Shown here: piece by piece, positions 25,062 through 33,770 of the stretch
Position numbering within the stretch: the first letter of the stretch is position 1
Layout of the letters: each line of letters begins with the position of its first letter
Assembly (NCBI RefSeq): GCF_014207955.1
Contig: NZ_JACHLK010000002.1
Coordinates: 744,001 to 808,000, forward strand
Reading direction: 5' to 3'
Source: Acidovorax soli
Lineage (GTDB): Bacteria > Pseudomonadota > Gammaproteobacteria > Burkholderiales > Burkholderiaceae_C
DNA: 64,000 nt
The notes under the pieces: generated by a model
The model's input: the letters and a program-made list of their open reading frames with translations, nothing else
Database searches by the model: none
Told to the model about the DNA's origin: nothing
Made by a program: the position numbers and the translations under genes

Positions 25062-26225
25062 CTACTTGCGCCCACCCTGCGGCGCCACCGGTACCCGCCC
25101 CACATAGCGCCCGCGCGGGCGGATCACCTGGGCCGTGCCCAGTTGCTCCAGCGCGTGCGCCAGCAGGCCCACGCTGCGCGCGGTGGCGAACAGGCCAAAG
25201 GCCGCATCCGCCGGCAGCCGGTGGTGCGCCACCAGAGCCGCCAGGGCCACGTCGATATTGGGTTGCAGGCCGGTCAGTTCCGTGGCCTTGCCGATGAAGC
25301 GCGCAATGCCCTCGGGCGGCTCGAACAGGGCCAGCAAGGCGGCGGCGCGCGGGTCGCCGTCGGGGTAGATGTGGTGGCCAAAGCCGGCCAGAGGCAGACC
25401 ATTGGCCAGGTGGTGGGCCAGCACCTTGTCTTCACCCACGCGCTCGACCTCGCTGAACAGCGCCTGCACGCGGCCCGAGGCATCGCCGTGCAGCGGGCCC
25501 GACAGCGTGCTCAGCCCCGCCAGCACGCAGGCCGGCAGCGATGCTCCGGTGGATGCGGCGATGCGCGTGGCAAAGGCCGAGCTGGTGAGCTCGTGGTCGG
25601 CCAGCAGCACCAGGGCCGTGCGCAGCAGCTCGGCCACCGGGGCCTGCTGCTTCCAGCCCTTGGCAAAGCGCAGGTGCAGCGCCCCCTTGCCCGGCCGGGC
25701 GCCAAAGGCATTGGCCAGTTGGCCCACCAGGGCCTGCCCCTCGGCATGCAGCACACGCGTGAGCCGGCCGCTGGTGGAATGCCCGGTGGCAGCCAACCCG
25801 GCCAGCACCGTGAAGGCAGCACCACGCCCCGGCGCGGCCGCGGCCTGTGGCGCATCGCAGCCGAAGTCCACGGGCTGCTCGGCCCCCCAGAGCAACTGCG
25901 CGGCATCTTCGAGCGTGGCCGTGCAAGCCAGGGCGATGGCGTCTTCGCCGCGGTAGTGCGGGCGCTCGCGGAAGAAGGCCGTGAGCGCGGTGGGAATGCT
26001 GGGCTCGGCCCCGAACAAGGTGTTGGTGGCCAGGGTCTCGCGCTTGCTGCCGGCCTTCTTGCGCCGGGCCAGGCCGCTCAGGTCCTCGGCGCGGTACAGG
26101 CTTTTGCGCGGGTCGGCCGGGTCGGGCATGACCTCGAGCTTGCCCCGGCTCACGTAGGCATAGATGGTCTGCGCCTGCACGCCGAGCAGCTGGCAGGCCT
26201 CGGTCATCGAAATCCAGGAAGCCAT
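25062..26225 (-). CDS. Citrate synthase-family protein with N-terminal HTH domain
   Basis: A 387-residue fusion. Residues 1-58 form an excisionase/MerR-like helix-turn-helix (WISMTEACQLLGVQAQTIYAYVSRGKLEV). The rest is a citrate synthase fold with the active-site residues in place: His211 (ADHELTSSAF), His246 (GPLHGDAS), GFGHHIYPDGDPRA near 281-294 and Asp325 (PNIDVALAAL). It could be a DNA-binding enzyme that regulates genes in response to oxaloacetate/acetyl-CoA-like ligands, or an enzyme with a vestigial HTH. It is divergent from a catabolic operon that it may regulate (inference). Confidence 0.88.
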   Translation of the reverse strand: MASWISMTEACQLLGVQAQTIYAYVSRGKLEVMPDPADPRKSLYRAEDLSGLARRKKAGSKRETLATNTLFGAEPSIPTALTAFFRERPHYRGEDAIALACTATLEDAAQLLWGAEQPVDFGCDAPQAAAAPGRGAAFTVLAGLAATGHSTSGRLTRVLHAEGQALVGQLANAFGARPGKGALHLRFAKGWKQQAPVAELLRTALVLLADHELTSSAFATRIAASTGASLPACVLAGLSTLSGPLHGDASGRVQALFSEVERVGEDKVLAHHLANGLPLAGFGHHIYPDGDPRAAALLALFEPPEGIARFIGKATELTGLQPNIDVALAALVAHHRLPADAAFGLFATARSVGLLAHALEQLGTAQVIRPRGRYVGRVPVAPQGGRK

Positions 26226-26274
26226 GGTGCATCAGGTCCGGTTGGTGTCTATACATTGATTTTACGCGTCAAGA

Positions 26275-26304
26275 TTGACCAGTGCATCAACACAAAACTA
26301 CGAT
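26275..26304 (+). promoter_or_regulatory. Candidate promoter of the 2-hydroxyacid dehydrogenase operon
   Basis: TTGACC (26275-26280) and TACGAT (26299-26304) with an 18-base spacer, about 33 bases before the ATG at 26337. GTGCATCA occurs at 26227-26234 and again at 26282-26289, within the spacer, and could be a regulator half-site pair. Confidence 0.4.
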
Positions 26305-26336
26305 GCCTTCCATTGCAACGTACACCGCACCACGCC

Positions 26337-27293
26337 ATGACGAAACCCCAGGTCCTGCAGCTCAACCCCATCCTCATCCCCGCGGTCAACGACACGCTGG
26401 CCGAGCGCTACACCGTGCACAAGTACTTCGAGATTGCCGACGGCCCCGCCTGGCTGGCTGCGAATGGCACGGCCATCGAGGCCGTGGTCACCGGCGGCCA
26501 CACCGGCATTGCCCGCGCCATGCTGGAGCAGTTGCCTGCCTTGAAGGTGGTGGCCGTGAACGGTGTGGGGACCGATGCGGTGGACCTGGCCTATTGCCGC
26601 GCCCGCGCCCTGCCCGTCACCGCCACGCTGGGCGCGCTGACCGAGGACGTGGCAGACCTGGCCATCGGCCTGTTGATCGCGGCCTGCCGCAACATCTGCC
26701 CGGGTGACCGCTTTGTGCGCGAGGGGCAGTGGGAGCAGTTCCCCCAGCCCAGCGCCATTCCGCTGGCGCGGCGCTTCAGTGGCATGCGCGTGGGCATCGT
26801 CGGCATGGGCCGCGTGGGCCGCGCCGTGGCCACGCGTGCCGCGGCCTTCGGCTGCCCCATCGCCTACACCGACCTCTACGCCATGGACGATGTGCCGCAC
26901 CGCTTCGTGCCCGCCCTGCTCGACCTGGCGCGTGCCTCCGACGCCCTGGTGCTGTGCGCCGCGGCCGACAGTGCCGAGGGCATCGTCGATGCCGCCGTGC
27001 TCGACGCGCTGGGCCCCCGGGGCTACCTGGTCAACGTGGCGCGCGGGCGCCTGGTCAACGAGGCCGACCTGGCCGCCGCCATCAGCGCGGGCCAGATCGC
27101 GGGCGCCGGGCTGGACGTGTTCGTGGACGAACCGCGCGTGCCCCTGGCCCTGCGCCAGAGCGAACGCACCGTGCTGCAGGCCCACCGCGCCAGCGCCACC
27201 TGGGAGACGCGCGCGGCCATGGGCCAGATGGTGCTGGACAGCATTGCCCAGGCCCTGGCCGGCGAGCGCCCGGCCATGAGCCTGACCACATGA
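26337..27293 (+). CDS. D-isomer-specific 2-hydroxyacid dehydrogenase
   Basis: A 318-residue NAD(P)-dependent dehydrogenase of the hydroxypyruvate/glyoxylate reductase type. Seen: GTDAVDLAYC in the substrate domain, nucleotide loop VGIVGMGRVGRAVATRA (about 157-173), NVARGRLVNEADL with the substrate-binding Arg region, DVFVDEP with the catalytic Glu, and LQAHRASAT carrying the catalytic His. It reduces a 2-keto acid or oxidises a D-2-hydroxy acid. It is the first gene of an operon with two Bug receptors, an FAH hydrolase and an SDR, so the substrate is probably an imported organic acid. Confidence 0.92.
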   Translation: MTKPQVLQLNPILIPAVNDTLAERYTVHKYFEIADGPAWLAANGTAIEAVVTGGHTGIARAMLEQLPALKVVAVNGVGTDAVDLAYCRARALPVTATLGALTEDVADLAIGLLIAACRNICPGDRFVREGQWEQFPQPSAIPLARRFSGMRVGIVGMGRVGRAVATRAAAFGCPIAYTDLYAMDDVPHRFVPALLDLARASDALVLCAAADSAEGIVDAAVLDALGPRGYLVNVARGRLVNEADLAAAISAGQIAGAGLDVFVDEPRVPLALRQSERTVLQAHRASATWETRAAMGQMVLDSIAQALAGERPAMSLTT

Positions 27294-27365
27294 CCTGACA
27301 GCGGCGCCAACGCCGCGCCGCATTCCCTTCGATTGATTCCAGAACCACAACGGAGACAAGACACC

Positions 27366-28346
27366 ATGACGTCCACACGACGCACCGCCCTCACGCTGGC
27401 CATTGCCCTGGGCACCACCGCACTGGCGGGCCCGGTACTCGCACAGTCCTTTCCCAACCGGCCCGTCACCTTGGTCGTGCCCTTTCCGCCCGGGGGCGGC
27501 TCCGACACCGGCGGCCGTGTCATCGCCGAGCAACTCGCCCGGCGCTGGGGCCAGCCCGTGGTGGTGGAGAACAAGGGCGGCGCGGCCGGGCAGATCGGGG
27601 CCGACTTCGTGGCCAAGTCCAAGGGCGACGGCTACACCCTGCTCTTGGGCAACATCGGCACGCAGGCCATCAACCCGTCCCTCTACGCCAAGCTGCCCTA
27701 CGACGCGGACAAGGCCTTCGCCCCGGTCTCGCTGATCGCCGAGCTGCCGCTGGCCATGATGGTCAACCCCGCGGTGCCTGCGAAGACGCCCGCCGAGTTC
27801 ATCGCCCTGGCCAAGGCGCAGCCGGGCAAGCTGAGCTACAGCAGCTCGGGTGCGGGCGGTGCGCCGCATCTGGCGGCCGAGATGTTCAAGGACCAGACGG
27901 GCAGCTTCATCCTGCATGTGCCCTACCGGGGCGGCGGCCCGGCCATTGCCGACCTGCTGGCCGGCCATGTGCAACTCTCGTTCATGACGGCGCTGGAAGC
28001 CTCGGGCCACATCAAGGCCGGCAAGCTGCGCGCCCTGGCCATGACGGGCGACAAGCGCCTGCCCGCCTTTCCCGACGTGCCCACGCTGGGTGAAGGCGCG
28101 CTGCCAGGCTTCAACGCCATCTCGTGGATCGGCCTGCTGGCACCCGCCGGCACACCGCCCGAAGTGGTGGACAAGATCTCGGCCGACGTGCGCGCCGTGC
28201 TGGCGGACGAAGCGGTGAAGGCCCGCTTTGCCGGCCTGGGCGGTGTACCGCGCGCCACCTCGCCGGCAGAGTTCGGCAAGCTGATCGCCACCGACAAGGC
28301 GCGCTACGCGCAGATCATCAAGAACCGCAAGATCACCGTGGAGTGA
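27366..28346 (+). CDS. Bug-type tripartite tricarboxylate transporter binding protein
   Basis: A 326-residue periplasmic receptor with a signal peptide ending VLAQ (about 26). Bug features: FPNRPVTLVVPFPPGGGSDTGGRV, VVENKGGAAGQIGADFVA, DGYTLLLGNIGT, YSSSGAGGAPHLAAEM and HVPYRGGGPAIADLLAGHV. These proteins bind carboxylates with two water-bridged carboxyl loops. No TctA/TctB membrane partner is encoded nearby. Its leader (CAACGGAGACAAGACACC before ATG) is identical to that of the Bug gene at 29896. Confidence 0.94.
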   Translation: MTSTRRTALTLAIALGTTALAGPVLAQSFPNRPVTLVVPFPPGGGSDTGGRVIAEQLARRWGQPVVVENKGGAAGQIGADFVAKSKGDGYTLLLGNIGTQAINPSLYAKLPYDADKAFAPVSLIAELPLAMMVNPAVPAKTPAEFIALAKAQPGKLSYSSSGAGGAPHLAAEMFKDQTGSFILHVPYRGGGPAIADLLAGHVQLSFMTALEASGHIKAGKLRALAMTGDKRLPAFPDVPTLGEGALPGFNAISWIGLLAPAGTPPEVVDKISADVRAVLADEAVKARFAGLGGVPRATSPAEFGKLIATDKARYAQIIKNRKITVE

Positions 28347-28352
28347 GCCGCC

Positions 28353-29060
28353 GTGGTGGACTTCACTTTTCCCCCGCCAGCCCCGGTCACCCTGCCCGTG
28401 GCGGGCAGCAGCGCCCGCTTTCCCGTGGGCCGGGTGTTCTGCATAGGCCGCAACTACCGCTGGCAGCCCGATGAGCCACCGCCCACCGAGATGCCCGCCT
28501 GGTTCATGAAGCCCGCCAGCGCCGTGGTGCCTGCCGAGGGCACGCTGCCCTGCCCGCCCGGCACCGCCGACTTCTGCCACGAAGTGGAGCTGGTGGTGGC
28601 CATAGGCCAGGGCGGGCGCGACATCGCCCCCGGTGCCGTGGAAGCGCAGCACATCTGGGGCTATGCCGTGGGGCTGGACATGACGCGGCGCGACCTGCAG
28701 CAACAGGCCAAGCGCGCCGGCGGCCCGTGGGAGCCCGCCAAGGCCTTCGACCATGCGGCCCCCTGCACACCCATTGTGCCCGTGGCGCAGTGCGGCCACC
28801 CGCGCCAGGGCGCCATCTGGCTCACGGTGAACGGGCAGGAGCGCCAGCGTGCCGACCTGTCCGGACTGCTCTGGCCCGTGGCTGAACTGGTAGCCCTGCT
28901 GTCGCGCTCGGTGGCGCTGGCACCGGGCGACCTCATCTACACCGGCACACCGGCGGGCGTGGGCCCGCTGCAGCCGGGCGATGCCATCCATGCCGGCGTG
29001 CAGGGCGTCGGCGAACTGCGCATGGCCGTGGGCCCGCGCCCCACCAATGAATCCCACTGA
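28353..29060 (+). CDS. Fumarylacetoacetate hydrolase-family protein
   Basis: A 235-residue FAH-superfamily enzyme: VFCIGRNYRWQPDE at the N-terminus, metal ligands in DFCHEVELVVAIGQGG, GYAVGLDMTRRDLQQQAK and the end LIYTGTPAGVGPLQPGD. It resembles fumarylpyruvate hydrolases and 2-hydroxyhepta-2,4-diene-dioate isomerases, which cleave or isomerise beta-diketo acids using Mg. It starts with GTG only six bases after the Bug stop. GTG 28356 directly follows and is also possible. Confidence 0.9.
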   Translation: MVDFTFPPPAPVTLPVAGSSARFPVGRVFCIGRNYRWQPDEPPPTEMPAWFMKPASAVVPAEGTLPCPPGTADFCHEVELVVAIGQGGRDIAPGAVEAQHIWGYAVGLDMTRRDLQQQAKRAGGPWEPAKAFDHAAPCTPIVPVAQCGHPRQGAIWLTVNGQERQRADLSGLLWPVAELVALLSRSVALAPGDLIYTGTPAGVGPLQPGDAIHAGVQGVGELRMAVGPRPTNESH

Positions 29061-29072
29061 AGGAGACACCGT

Positions 29073-29846
29073 TTGAACACCGAAAACCGACCACCCCATG
29101 CCCGCATCGCCCTGGTCACCGGCGCGGGCAGCGGCATCGGCCGCACCACCGCCCTGGGCCTGCTGCACGACGGCTGGACCGTGGTGCTGGCCGGCCGCCG
29201 CGCCGAGCCGCTGCAGGCCCTGGCGCAGGAGGCCGCCGCACGTGGCCAGACCGCGCTGGCCGTGCCCACCGACGTGACCGACCCGGCCAGCGTGCAGGCG
29301 CTGTTCGACACCATAGAAAAACGCTTCGGCCGGCTGGACCTGCTGTTCAACAACGCCGGGGTGAACGCACCCGCCGTGCCCATGGACGAATTGCCGCTGG
29401 ACAAGTGGTTCCAGCTGCTCAACACCAATGTGAGCGGCATGTTCCTGTGCGCCCGCGCGGCCTTCAGCCTCATGCGCCGCCAGGCACCGCAGGGCGGGCG
29501 CATCGTCAACAACGGCTCCATCTCGGCGCACACGCCGCGGCCTTTCACCGCGCCCTACACCATGAGCAAGCACGCCGTGACCGGCCTGACCAAGGCGCTC
29601 GCGCTGGACGGCCGGGCCTACGGCATCGTGGCCAGCCAGATCGACGTGGGCAATGCGCTCACCGAACTCTCGGAGCGCATGACCCGCGGCGTGCTGCAGG
29701 CCAACGGCACGGTGGCGCCCGAACCCATGATGGATGCCACCCATGTGGCCGATGCGGTGCGCCACATCGCGGCCTTGCCGCTCTCCGCCAACGTGCTCAC
29801 CATGACCTTCATGGCCAGCGCCATGCCCTATGTGGGCCGGGGCTGA
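29073..29846 (+). CDS. SDR-family oxidoreductase
   Basis: A 257-residue classical short-chain dehydrogenase: TGAGSGIGRTTALG (16-29), NNAGVNAP, the catalytic Ser in NNGSISAH and the YxxxK pair in PYTMSKHAVTGLTKAL. It would oxidise or reduce an alcohol/ketone intermediate of the operon. It starts at TTG, with AAGGAGA seven bases upstream, 12 bases after the FAH gene. Confidence 0.92.
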   Translation: MNTENRPPHARIALVTGAGSGIGRTTALGLLHDGWTVVLAGRRAEPLQALAQEAAARGQTALAVPTDVTDPASVQALFDTIEKRFGRLDLLFNNAGVNAPAVPMDELPLDKWFQLLNTNVSGMFLCARAAFSLMRRQAPQGGRIVNNGSISAHTPRPFTAPYTMSKHAVTGLTKALALDGRAYGIVASQIDVGNALTELSERMTRGVLQANGTVAPEPMMDATHVADAVRHIAALPLSANVLTMTFMASAMPYVGRG

Positions 29847-29895
29847 TGGCCCATTGATTCCATCGACGAACAACGACCAACGGAGACAAGACACC

Positions 29896-30882
29896 ATGCA
29901 CACACCATCCCTGCTCACCCGGCTGGCCCGTGCCGCCGCCATCGCATCGCTGGCCGCCGCGCCGCTGCTGGCCGCGGCCCAGGCCGCCTACCCCACGCGC
30001 GCCATCAAGATCATCGTGCCCGCGCCGCCGGGCGGCGCCATCGACACCATTGCCCGCGTGGTGGGCGACAAGCTGGCCGCCGCGCTGGGCCAGGCGGTGG
30101 TGGTGGACAACCGCCCCGGCGCCTCCAACAACCTGGGCACCGACGTGCTGGCCAAGGCACCGCCCGACGGCTACACCATCGGCATCGTGGGCGGCAGCCA
30201 CAACATCAACAAGTATTTGTTCAAGAACCTGGGCTGGGACCCGGAAAAGAGCTTCGAGCCCATCGTCTACACGCACGAGGTGCCGCTGGTCTTCGCCATG
30301 TACCCGCAGATCCCCGCCAAGACCCTGCCCGAATTCATCGCCTGGATGAAGGCCCATCCCGACCAGGCCAAGATCGCCACCTCGGGCCGCGGCAGCGCGC
30401 AGGAGATGGCGGCCGAGATGTTCCGCATGGCCAGCGGCACGCAGATGCTGCTGGTGCCCTACAAGGGCTCGTCGGCCGCGCACCCGGACCTGCTGGCCGG
30501 GCGCACCGCGCTGTACATCGACACCATCAGCGCCATCCAGGCCCAGGTCAAGGGCGGCAATGTGCGCGCCATCGCGGTCTCCACCCGCAAGCGCACCGCT
30601 GCCCTGCCCGACGTGCCCACGGCCGAAGAGCAAGGCCTCAAAGGCTACGACGCCAACACCAACGGCGGCTTCCTGGCCCCGGCCGGCACGCCCAAGGCCA
30701 TCGTCGCCCGTCTGAACACCGAGATCAACGCGGCCCTGAAGTTGCCCGAGGTGCGCGCCAAGCTCGAAGCCGCAGGCATCGAGATCCAGGGCGGCACACC
30801 GCAGGAGTATGCGGCGCTGATCAAGTCCGACCTTGCCAAGTGGGGCAAGGTGGTCAAAGAAGCGGGGATTCAGCCGGAATAG
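29896..30882 (+). CDS. Bug-type transporter binding protein (second in operon)
   Basis: A 328-residue periplasmic receptor with signal peptide ending LLAAAQA (about 30). Bug motifs: YPTRAIKIIVPAPPGGAIDTIARVV, VVDNRPGASNNLGTDVLAK, DGYTIGIVGGSH, TSGRGSAQEMAAEM and LVPYKGSSAAHPDLLAGR. The GGAID variant of the first loop (instead of GGGSD) suggests another ligand from the Bug protein at 27366. It ends the operon. The ribosome-site leader matches that of the first Bug gene exactly over 21 bases including the ATG. Confidence 0.94.
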   Translation: MHTPSLLTRLARAAAIASLAAAPLLAAAQAAYPTRAIKIIVPAPPGGAIDTIARVVGDKLAAALGQAVVVDNRPGASNNLGTDVLAKAPPDGYTIGIVGGSHNINKYLFKNLGWDPEKSFEPIVYTHEVPLVFAMYPQIPAKTLPEFIAWMKAHPDQAKIATSGRGSAQEMAAEMFRMASGTQMLLVPYKGSSAAHPDLLAGRTALYIDTISAIQAQVKGGNVRAIAVSTRKRTAALPDVPTAEEQGLKGYDANTNGGFLAPAGTPKAIVARLNTEINAALKLPEVRAKLEAAGIEIQGGTPQEYAALIKSDLAKWGKVVKEAGIQPE

Positions 30883-31013
30883 ACCGAGCGGAACTTGCCA
30901 CGAGTGTCGCCTGAGCGCTGCTGTACCGGCACACCGGCAGCGCCCCCTCTTCGACCCCGCGCAGCTCTCCACGTTCAGGGCATACTTGCACAAAAACACA
31001 CGGGGGGATTGCA

Positions 31014-32144
31014 TTGAGCGTTGGGTTGCCGATCAAGAAAGCAGTACACCGGCTGGTGCTGGGAGATGGCGCATATGTCTCTGCCACCATGCGCAATGAT
31101 TCGCTGTATGTGCTGTACACGACGAAGTCCGAAGGTGAGGGCTCGAACTTCCTGCGTGAGTTCAAGCTCAACGAATTCGACGGCAAGGAGAGCGAGGTTC
31201 CGCAGCTCTATGCGCTGAAGGCCAGGACGTCGTTCCGCGCCCATTTCCATGCGAACAACCGGCTCTACATGTCGGGCGAGCGTCCCGAAATCCTGGACCT
31301 GGCGACCAACGAGGTGCTGTACAGCGAATTCGTGGCGCGCGCCAATCCCGAGTGGTCCGAGGCCAGCTTCGTCTTCACCTACGGTGGGGCGGTGTACCGG
31401 CCGGTGGATATTGACGACCGCAGCAAGGGCGTGGACGTGGTGCGGGACTACCAGGTGGTGGCCCACCTGCCGCTGGACATAGACTTTTACCTGCCGTTCA
31501 CCGACCACTATTTCTACGGCTTCGGCACTGCGCGCGATGTGTTCACCGTCTACTCCCTTAAGACCAACACCCTGCTGCTGGAGTTGGACCTGGCGCCCTA
31601 CCGCATTGGCGAATGGCGCCTCAAGAAGCACGTGGACCGGCATGGCAACCGGCTGTTCGTGCTGGCCGGCAATTCGGTGCTGCTCATCGACCTGGAGTCG
31701 AGTGCCCTGGTGGGCCAGTTCAATTATGTGGAGCAGCCGGCCTTCCAGGCCCTGCTGGCCAGCGAGCACCTCACCGGCAACGCCTACGCCTACCAGATCA
31801 GCGCGGCGCACGATGGCTTCGTCATCTCCAACGCCAGTTCGCGATCGTTCATGATGTATGTCACCGTCTCCGAAGCGGGCGACATGCAGGCTGCCTGGGT
31901 GGTGCACACCCGGCGCGAGATCACCGTCACCAACACCGAGGGCGACCTGCTGCTGGGCATGGAAGACTACCGCCCCAAGGCCTGGGACAAGTTCACCGGC
32001 CAGGAGATCTGGCAAGCCTCCGCAGGCACGATGGCCAGCGGCATCGAGCTGGGCGACCACTGGGTGGTCTACACCCACATGGCCGGGGACCTGCAGTGCT
32101 TTCGGTGGAAGAAGCCCTATGCCTCGCCCCACCGGCCCGGCTGA
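31014..32144 (+). CDS. Hypothetical protein, beta-propeller-like
   Basis: A 376-residue cytoplasmic protein, no signal peptide, read from a TTG with a GGGGGGA site. It shows successive beta-rich segments about 40-50 residues apart with aromatic ends (ANNRLYMSGERPEILDLAT, FYGFGTARDVFTVYSLKTN, NRLFVLAGNSVLLIDLES, and DLLLGMEDYRPKAWDKFTG, then QEIWQASAG), as in PQQ-like or WD-like propellers. No catalytic motif is visible. It stands alone between the Bug operon and the isomerase-SDR pair. Fold prediction is an inference. Confidence 0.7.
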   Translation: MSVGLPIKKAVHRLVLGDGAYVSATMRNDSLYVLYTTKSEGEGSNFLREFKLNEFDGKESEVPQLYALKARTSFRAHFHANNRLYMSGERPEILDLATNEVLYSEFVARANPEWSEASFVFTYGGAVYRPVDIDDRSKGVDVVRDYQVVAHLPLDIDFYLPFTDHYFYGFGTARDVFTVYSLKTNTLLLELDLAPYRIGEWRLKKHVDRHGNRLFVLAGNSVLLIDLESSALVGQFNYVEQPAFQALLASEHLTGNAYAYQISAAHDGFVISNASSRSFMMYVTVSEAGDMQAAWVVHTRREITVTNTEGDLLLGMEDYRPKAWDKFTGQEIWQASAGTMASGIELGDHWVVYTHMAGDLQCFRWKKPYASPHRPG

Positions 32145-32258
32145 GCGGTGTTTTGGCCAAGGACCTTCCAGGCGGAGCCGACCCTGTACGCGGAGATCAC
32201 AAAAAAACCGCTTTGAGCCCGAAGCAGCTTACGCGCACTTTTTTGCGGGACAGTAAGA

Positions 32259-32873
32259 CTAGCCCCGTGCCCGCACGATCTCCTCCTCCACCTCGCGCAG
32301 CCGGTCCTTGCCGAAGAACATCTCGTCCCCTACGAAGAAGATGGGCGAGCCGAAGGCGCCGCGGGCAAAGGCGTCCTGGGTGCTGAGCAACAGGGCGTTC
32401 TTCACCTCGGGCTCCTGGCTGGTGGCCAGCAGCGCTGCGGGGTCGAGCCCGGCCGCGTGCAGCTCGGCGGCGATCACCTGCGGGTCGTCCATCTTCTGGC
32501 CACGCTCCCACATGCTGGCGTAGACGGCATCGACATACGGCTCGAAGCAGCCCAGCCTGCGCGCGGCCACCGCACCGCGCATCAGCGCCAAGGTATTCAC
32601 CGGAAAGTGCGGGTTGTGCGCAAACTTCGAGAGGCCATGCTTGTGCACAAAGCGGTCCATCTCGCGTTGCTCATACGCCCGCTTGGTGGGGATGCCGGCA
32701 TTGCTCTCGGCCGGCGAGCGGTTGTTCGCCAGCTTGAACAGCCCCCCCAGCAGCACGGGCACGTACTCGAATCGCACGCCCGTACGGGCCTCGATGCCGG
32801 GCAGCACCTTGTGGCTGAGGTAGGCGTTCGGGCTGCCGAAGTCGAACAGGAATTGCACGGTCACATCGCTCAT
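32259..32873 (-). CDS. DsbA/GST-kappa family isomerase (2-hydroxychromene-2-carboxylate isomerase-like)
   Basis: A 204-residue thioredoxin-fold protein: FLFDFGSPNAYLSHKVLPGIE at the start (Ser in place of the redox CxxC, as in the GSH-dependent isomerases), HNPHFPVNTLALMRGAVAA, and the late GSPIFFVGDEMFFGKDRL. The family isomerises aromatic-degradation intermediates with glutathione. It is encoded 39 bases after an SDR, on the same strand, suggesting a small shared pathway. Confidence 0.88.
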   Translation of the reverse strand: MSDVTVQFLFDFGSPNAYLSHKVLPGIEARTGVRFEYVPVLLGGLFKLANNRSPAESNAGIPTKRAYEQREMDRFVHKHGLSKFAHNPHFPVNTLALMRGAVAARRLGCFEPYVDAVYASMWERGQKMDDPQVIAAELHAAGLDPAALLATSQEPEVKNALLLSTQDAFARGAFGSPIFFVGDEMFFGKDRLREVEEEIVRARG

Positions 32874-32912
32874 GGTTCTTGTCTCCTTGGGTTGTTTTAG
32901 TGATAGGGGCGG

Positions 32913-33647
32913 TCACCAGGTCTCCATCCACGGGCGAATCTCCGTCTCGTGGGTCCAGGCGTCGCGGGGCTGCTTGTGCAACTGCCAGTACGCCTCGGCA
33001 ATGCTCTCGGGGCTGACGATGCCGCCCTGCTCCTTGGTGGCGTAGCGCTCGGGGAAGTTGCTGCGGATGAACTCGGTATCGATCGCACCATCGATCACGG
33101 GGTGTGCGACATGGATGCCCTGGGGCCACAGCTCCCGCGCCATGCTCTGGGCCAGTGCGCGCAGTGCGTGCTTGGCGCCCGCAAACGCCGCAAACCCCTC
33201 ACGGCCGCGCAGGCTGGCCGTGGCCCCGGTGAAGAGAATGGTGCCCCGCCCGCGCGGCAGCATCACCTTGGCCGCCTCGCGCCCCATGAGGAAGCCGGCA
33301 AAGCAGGCCATCTCCCACACCTTGAAGTACACGCGCGAGGTGGTCTCGGTGATGCCGAAGCGCACATTGGCCCCGATGTTGAACACCGCGACCTCGATGG
33401 GCGCGATCTCGGCCTCGATCCTGGCGATCAGCGCCACCATCTCTTCCTCCTTGCGCGCATCGGAGCCAAAGCCGTGCGCCTCGCCGCCCGCGGCACGGAT
33501 CTGGTCCACCAGGGGCTGCAGCTTGTCCGCGCCGCGCCGGGTCACGCAGGCGATATAGCCCTCGCGCGCGAAGCGCTGGGCAATGGCGCCGCCCGTGGCA
33601 TCGCCTGCGCCGATGACCAGTATTGCCTTCTTCTTGCCGTCTGCCAT
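32913..33647 (-). CDS. SDR-like protein with Phe in place of catalytic Tyr
   Basis: A 244-residue short-chain dehydrogenase fold: cofactor loop VIGAGDATGGAIAQRFA, NIGANVRFGI in the NNAG position, and TGATASLRG. The usual YxxxK is FAGAK (Phe155, Lys159), so the proton donor Tyr is missing; the N-x-A-G motif is also altered. It may be a non-classical dehydrogenase or a binding protein. It begins 124 bases from the divergent hxlR-type gene and precedes the isomerase. Confidence 0.85.
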   Translation of the reverse strand: MADGKKKAILVIGAGDATGGAIAQRFAREGYIACVTRRGADKLQPLVDQIRAAGGEAHGFGSDARKEEEMVALIARIEAEIAPIEVAVFNIGANVRFGITETTSRVYFKVWEMACFAGFLMGREAAKVMLPRGRGTILFTGATASLRGREGFAAFAGAKHALRALAQSMARELWPQGIHVAHPVIDGAIDTEFIRSNFPERYATKEQGGIVSPESIAEAYWQLHKQPRDAWTHETEIRPWMETW

Positions 33648-33770
33648 GGGGTCTCCTCAAGTTGCAAAAAGATGGGAGCCGGCATTGCGCCTGCTCCTTG
33701 TAGGTTTTATTTTTGAACTGACTGCACGATAAGTTTGAAAATTGAACTCGTCAAGGGTAGAGTTGCGGAC

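Noticed and set aside
26298..29942. A 1214-codon open frame on the minus strand across the Bug/FAH/SDR operon
   Set aside because: It spans several clear plus-strand genes and intergenic ribosome sites; the composition is typical of antisense codon shadow.
32145..32258. Possible terminator between the propeller-like gene and the isomerase
   Set aside because: CTTAC/GTAAG ends flank a T-run but pairing is only five bases and the T-run is within the loop.
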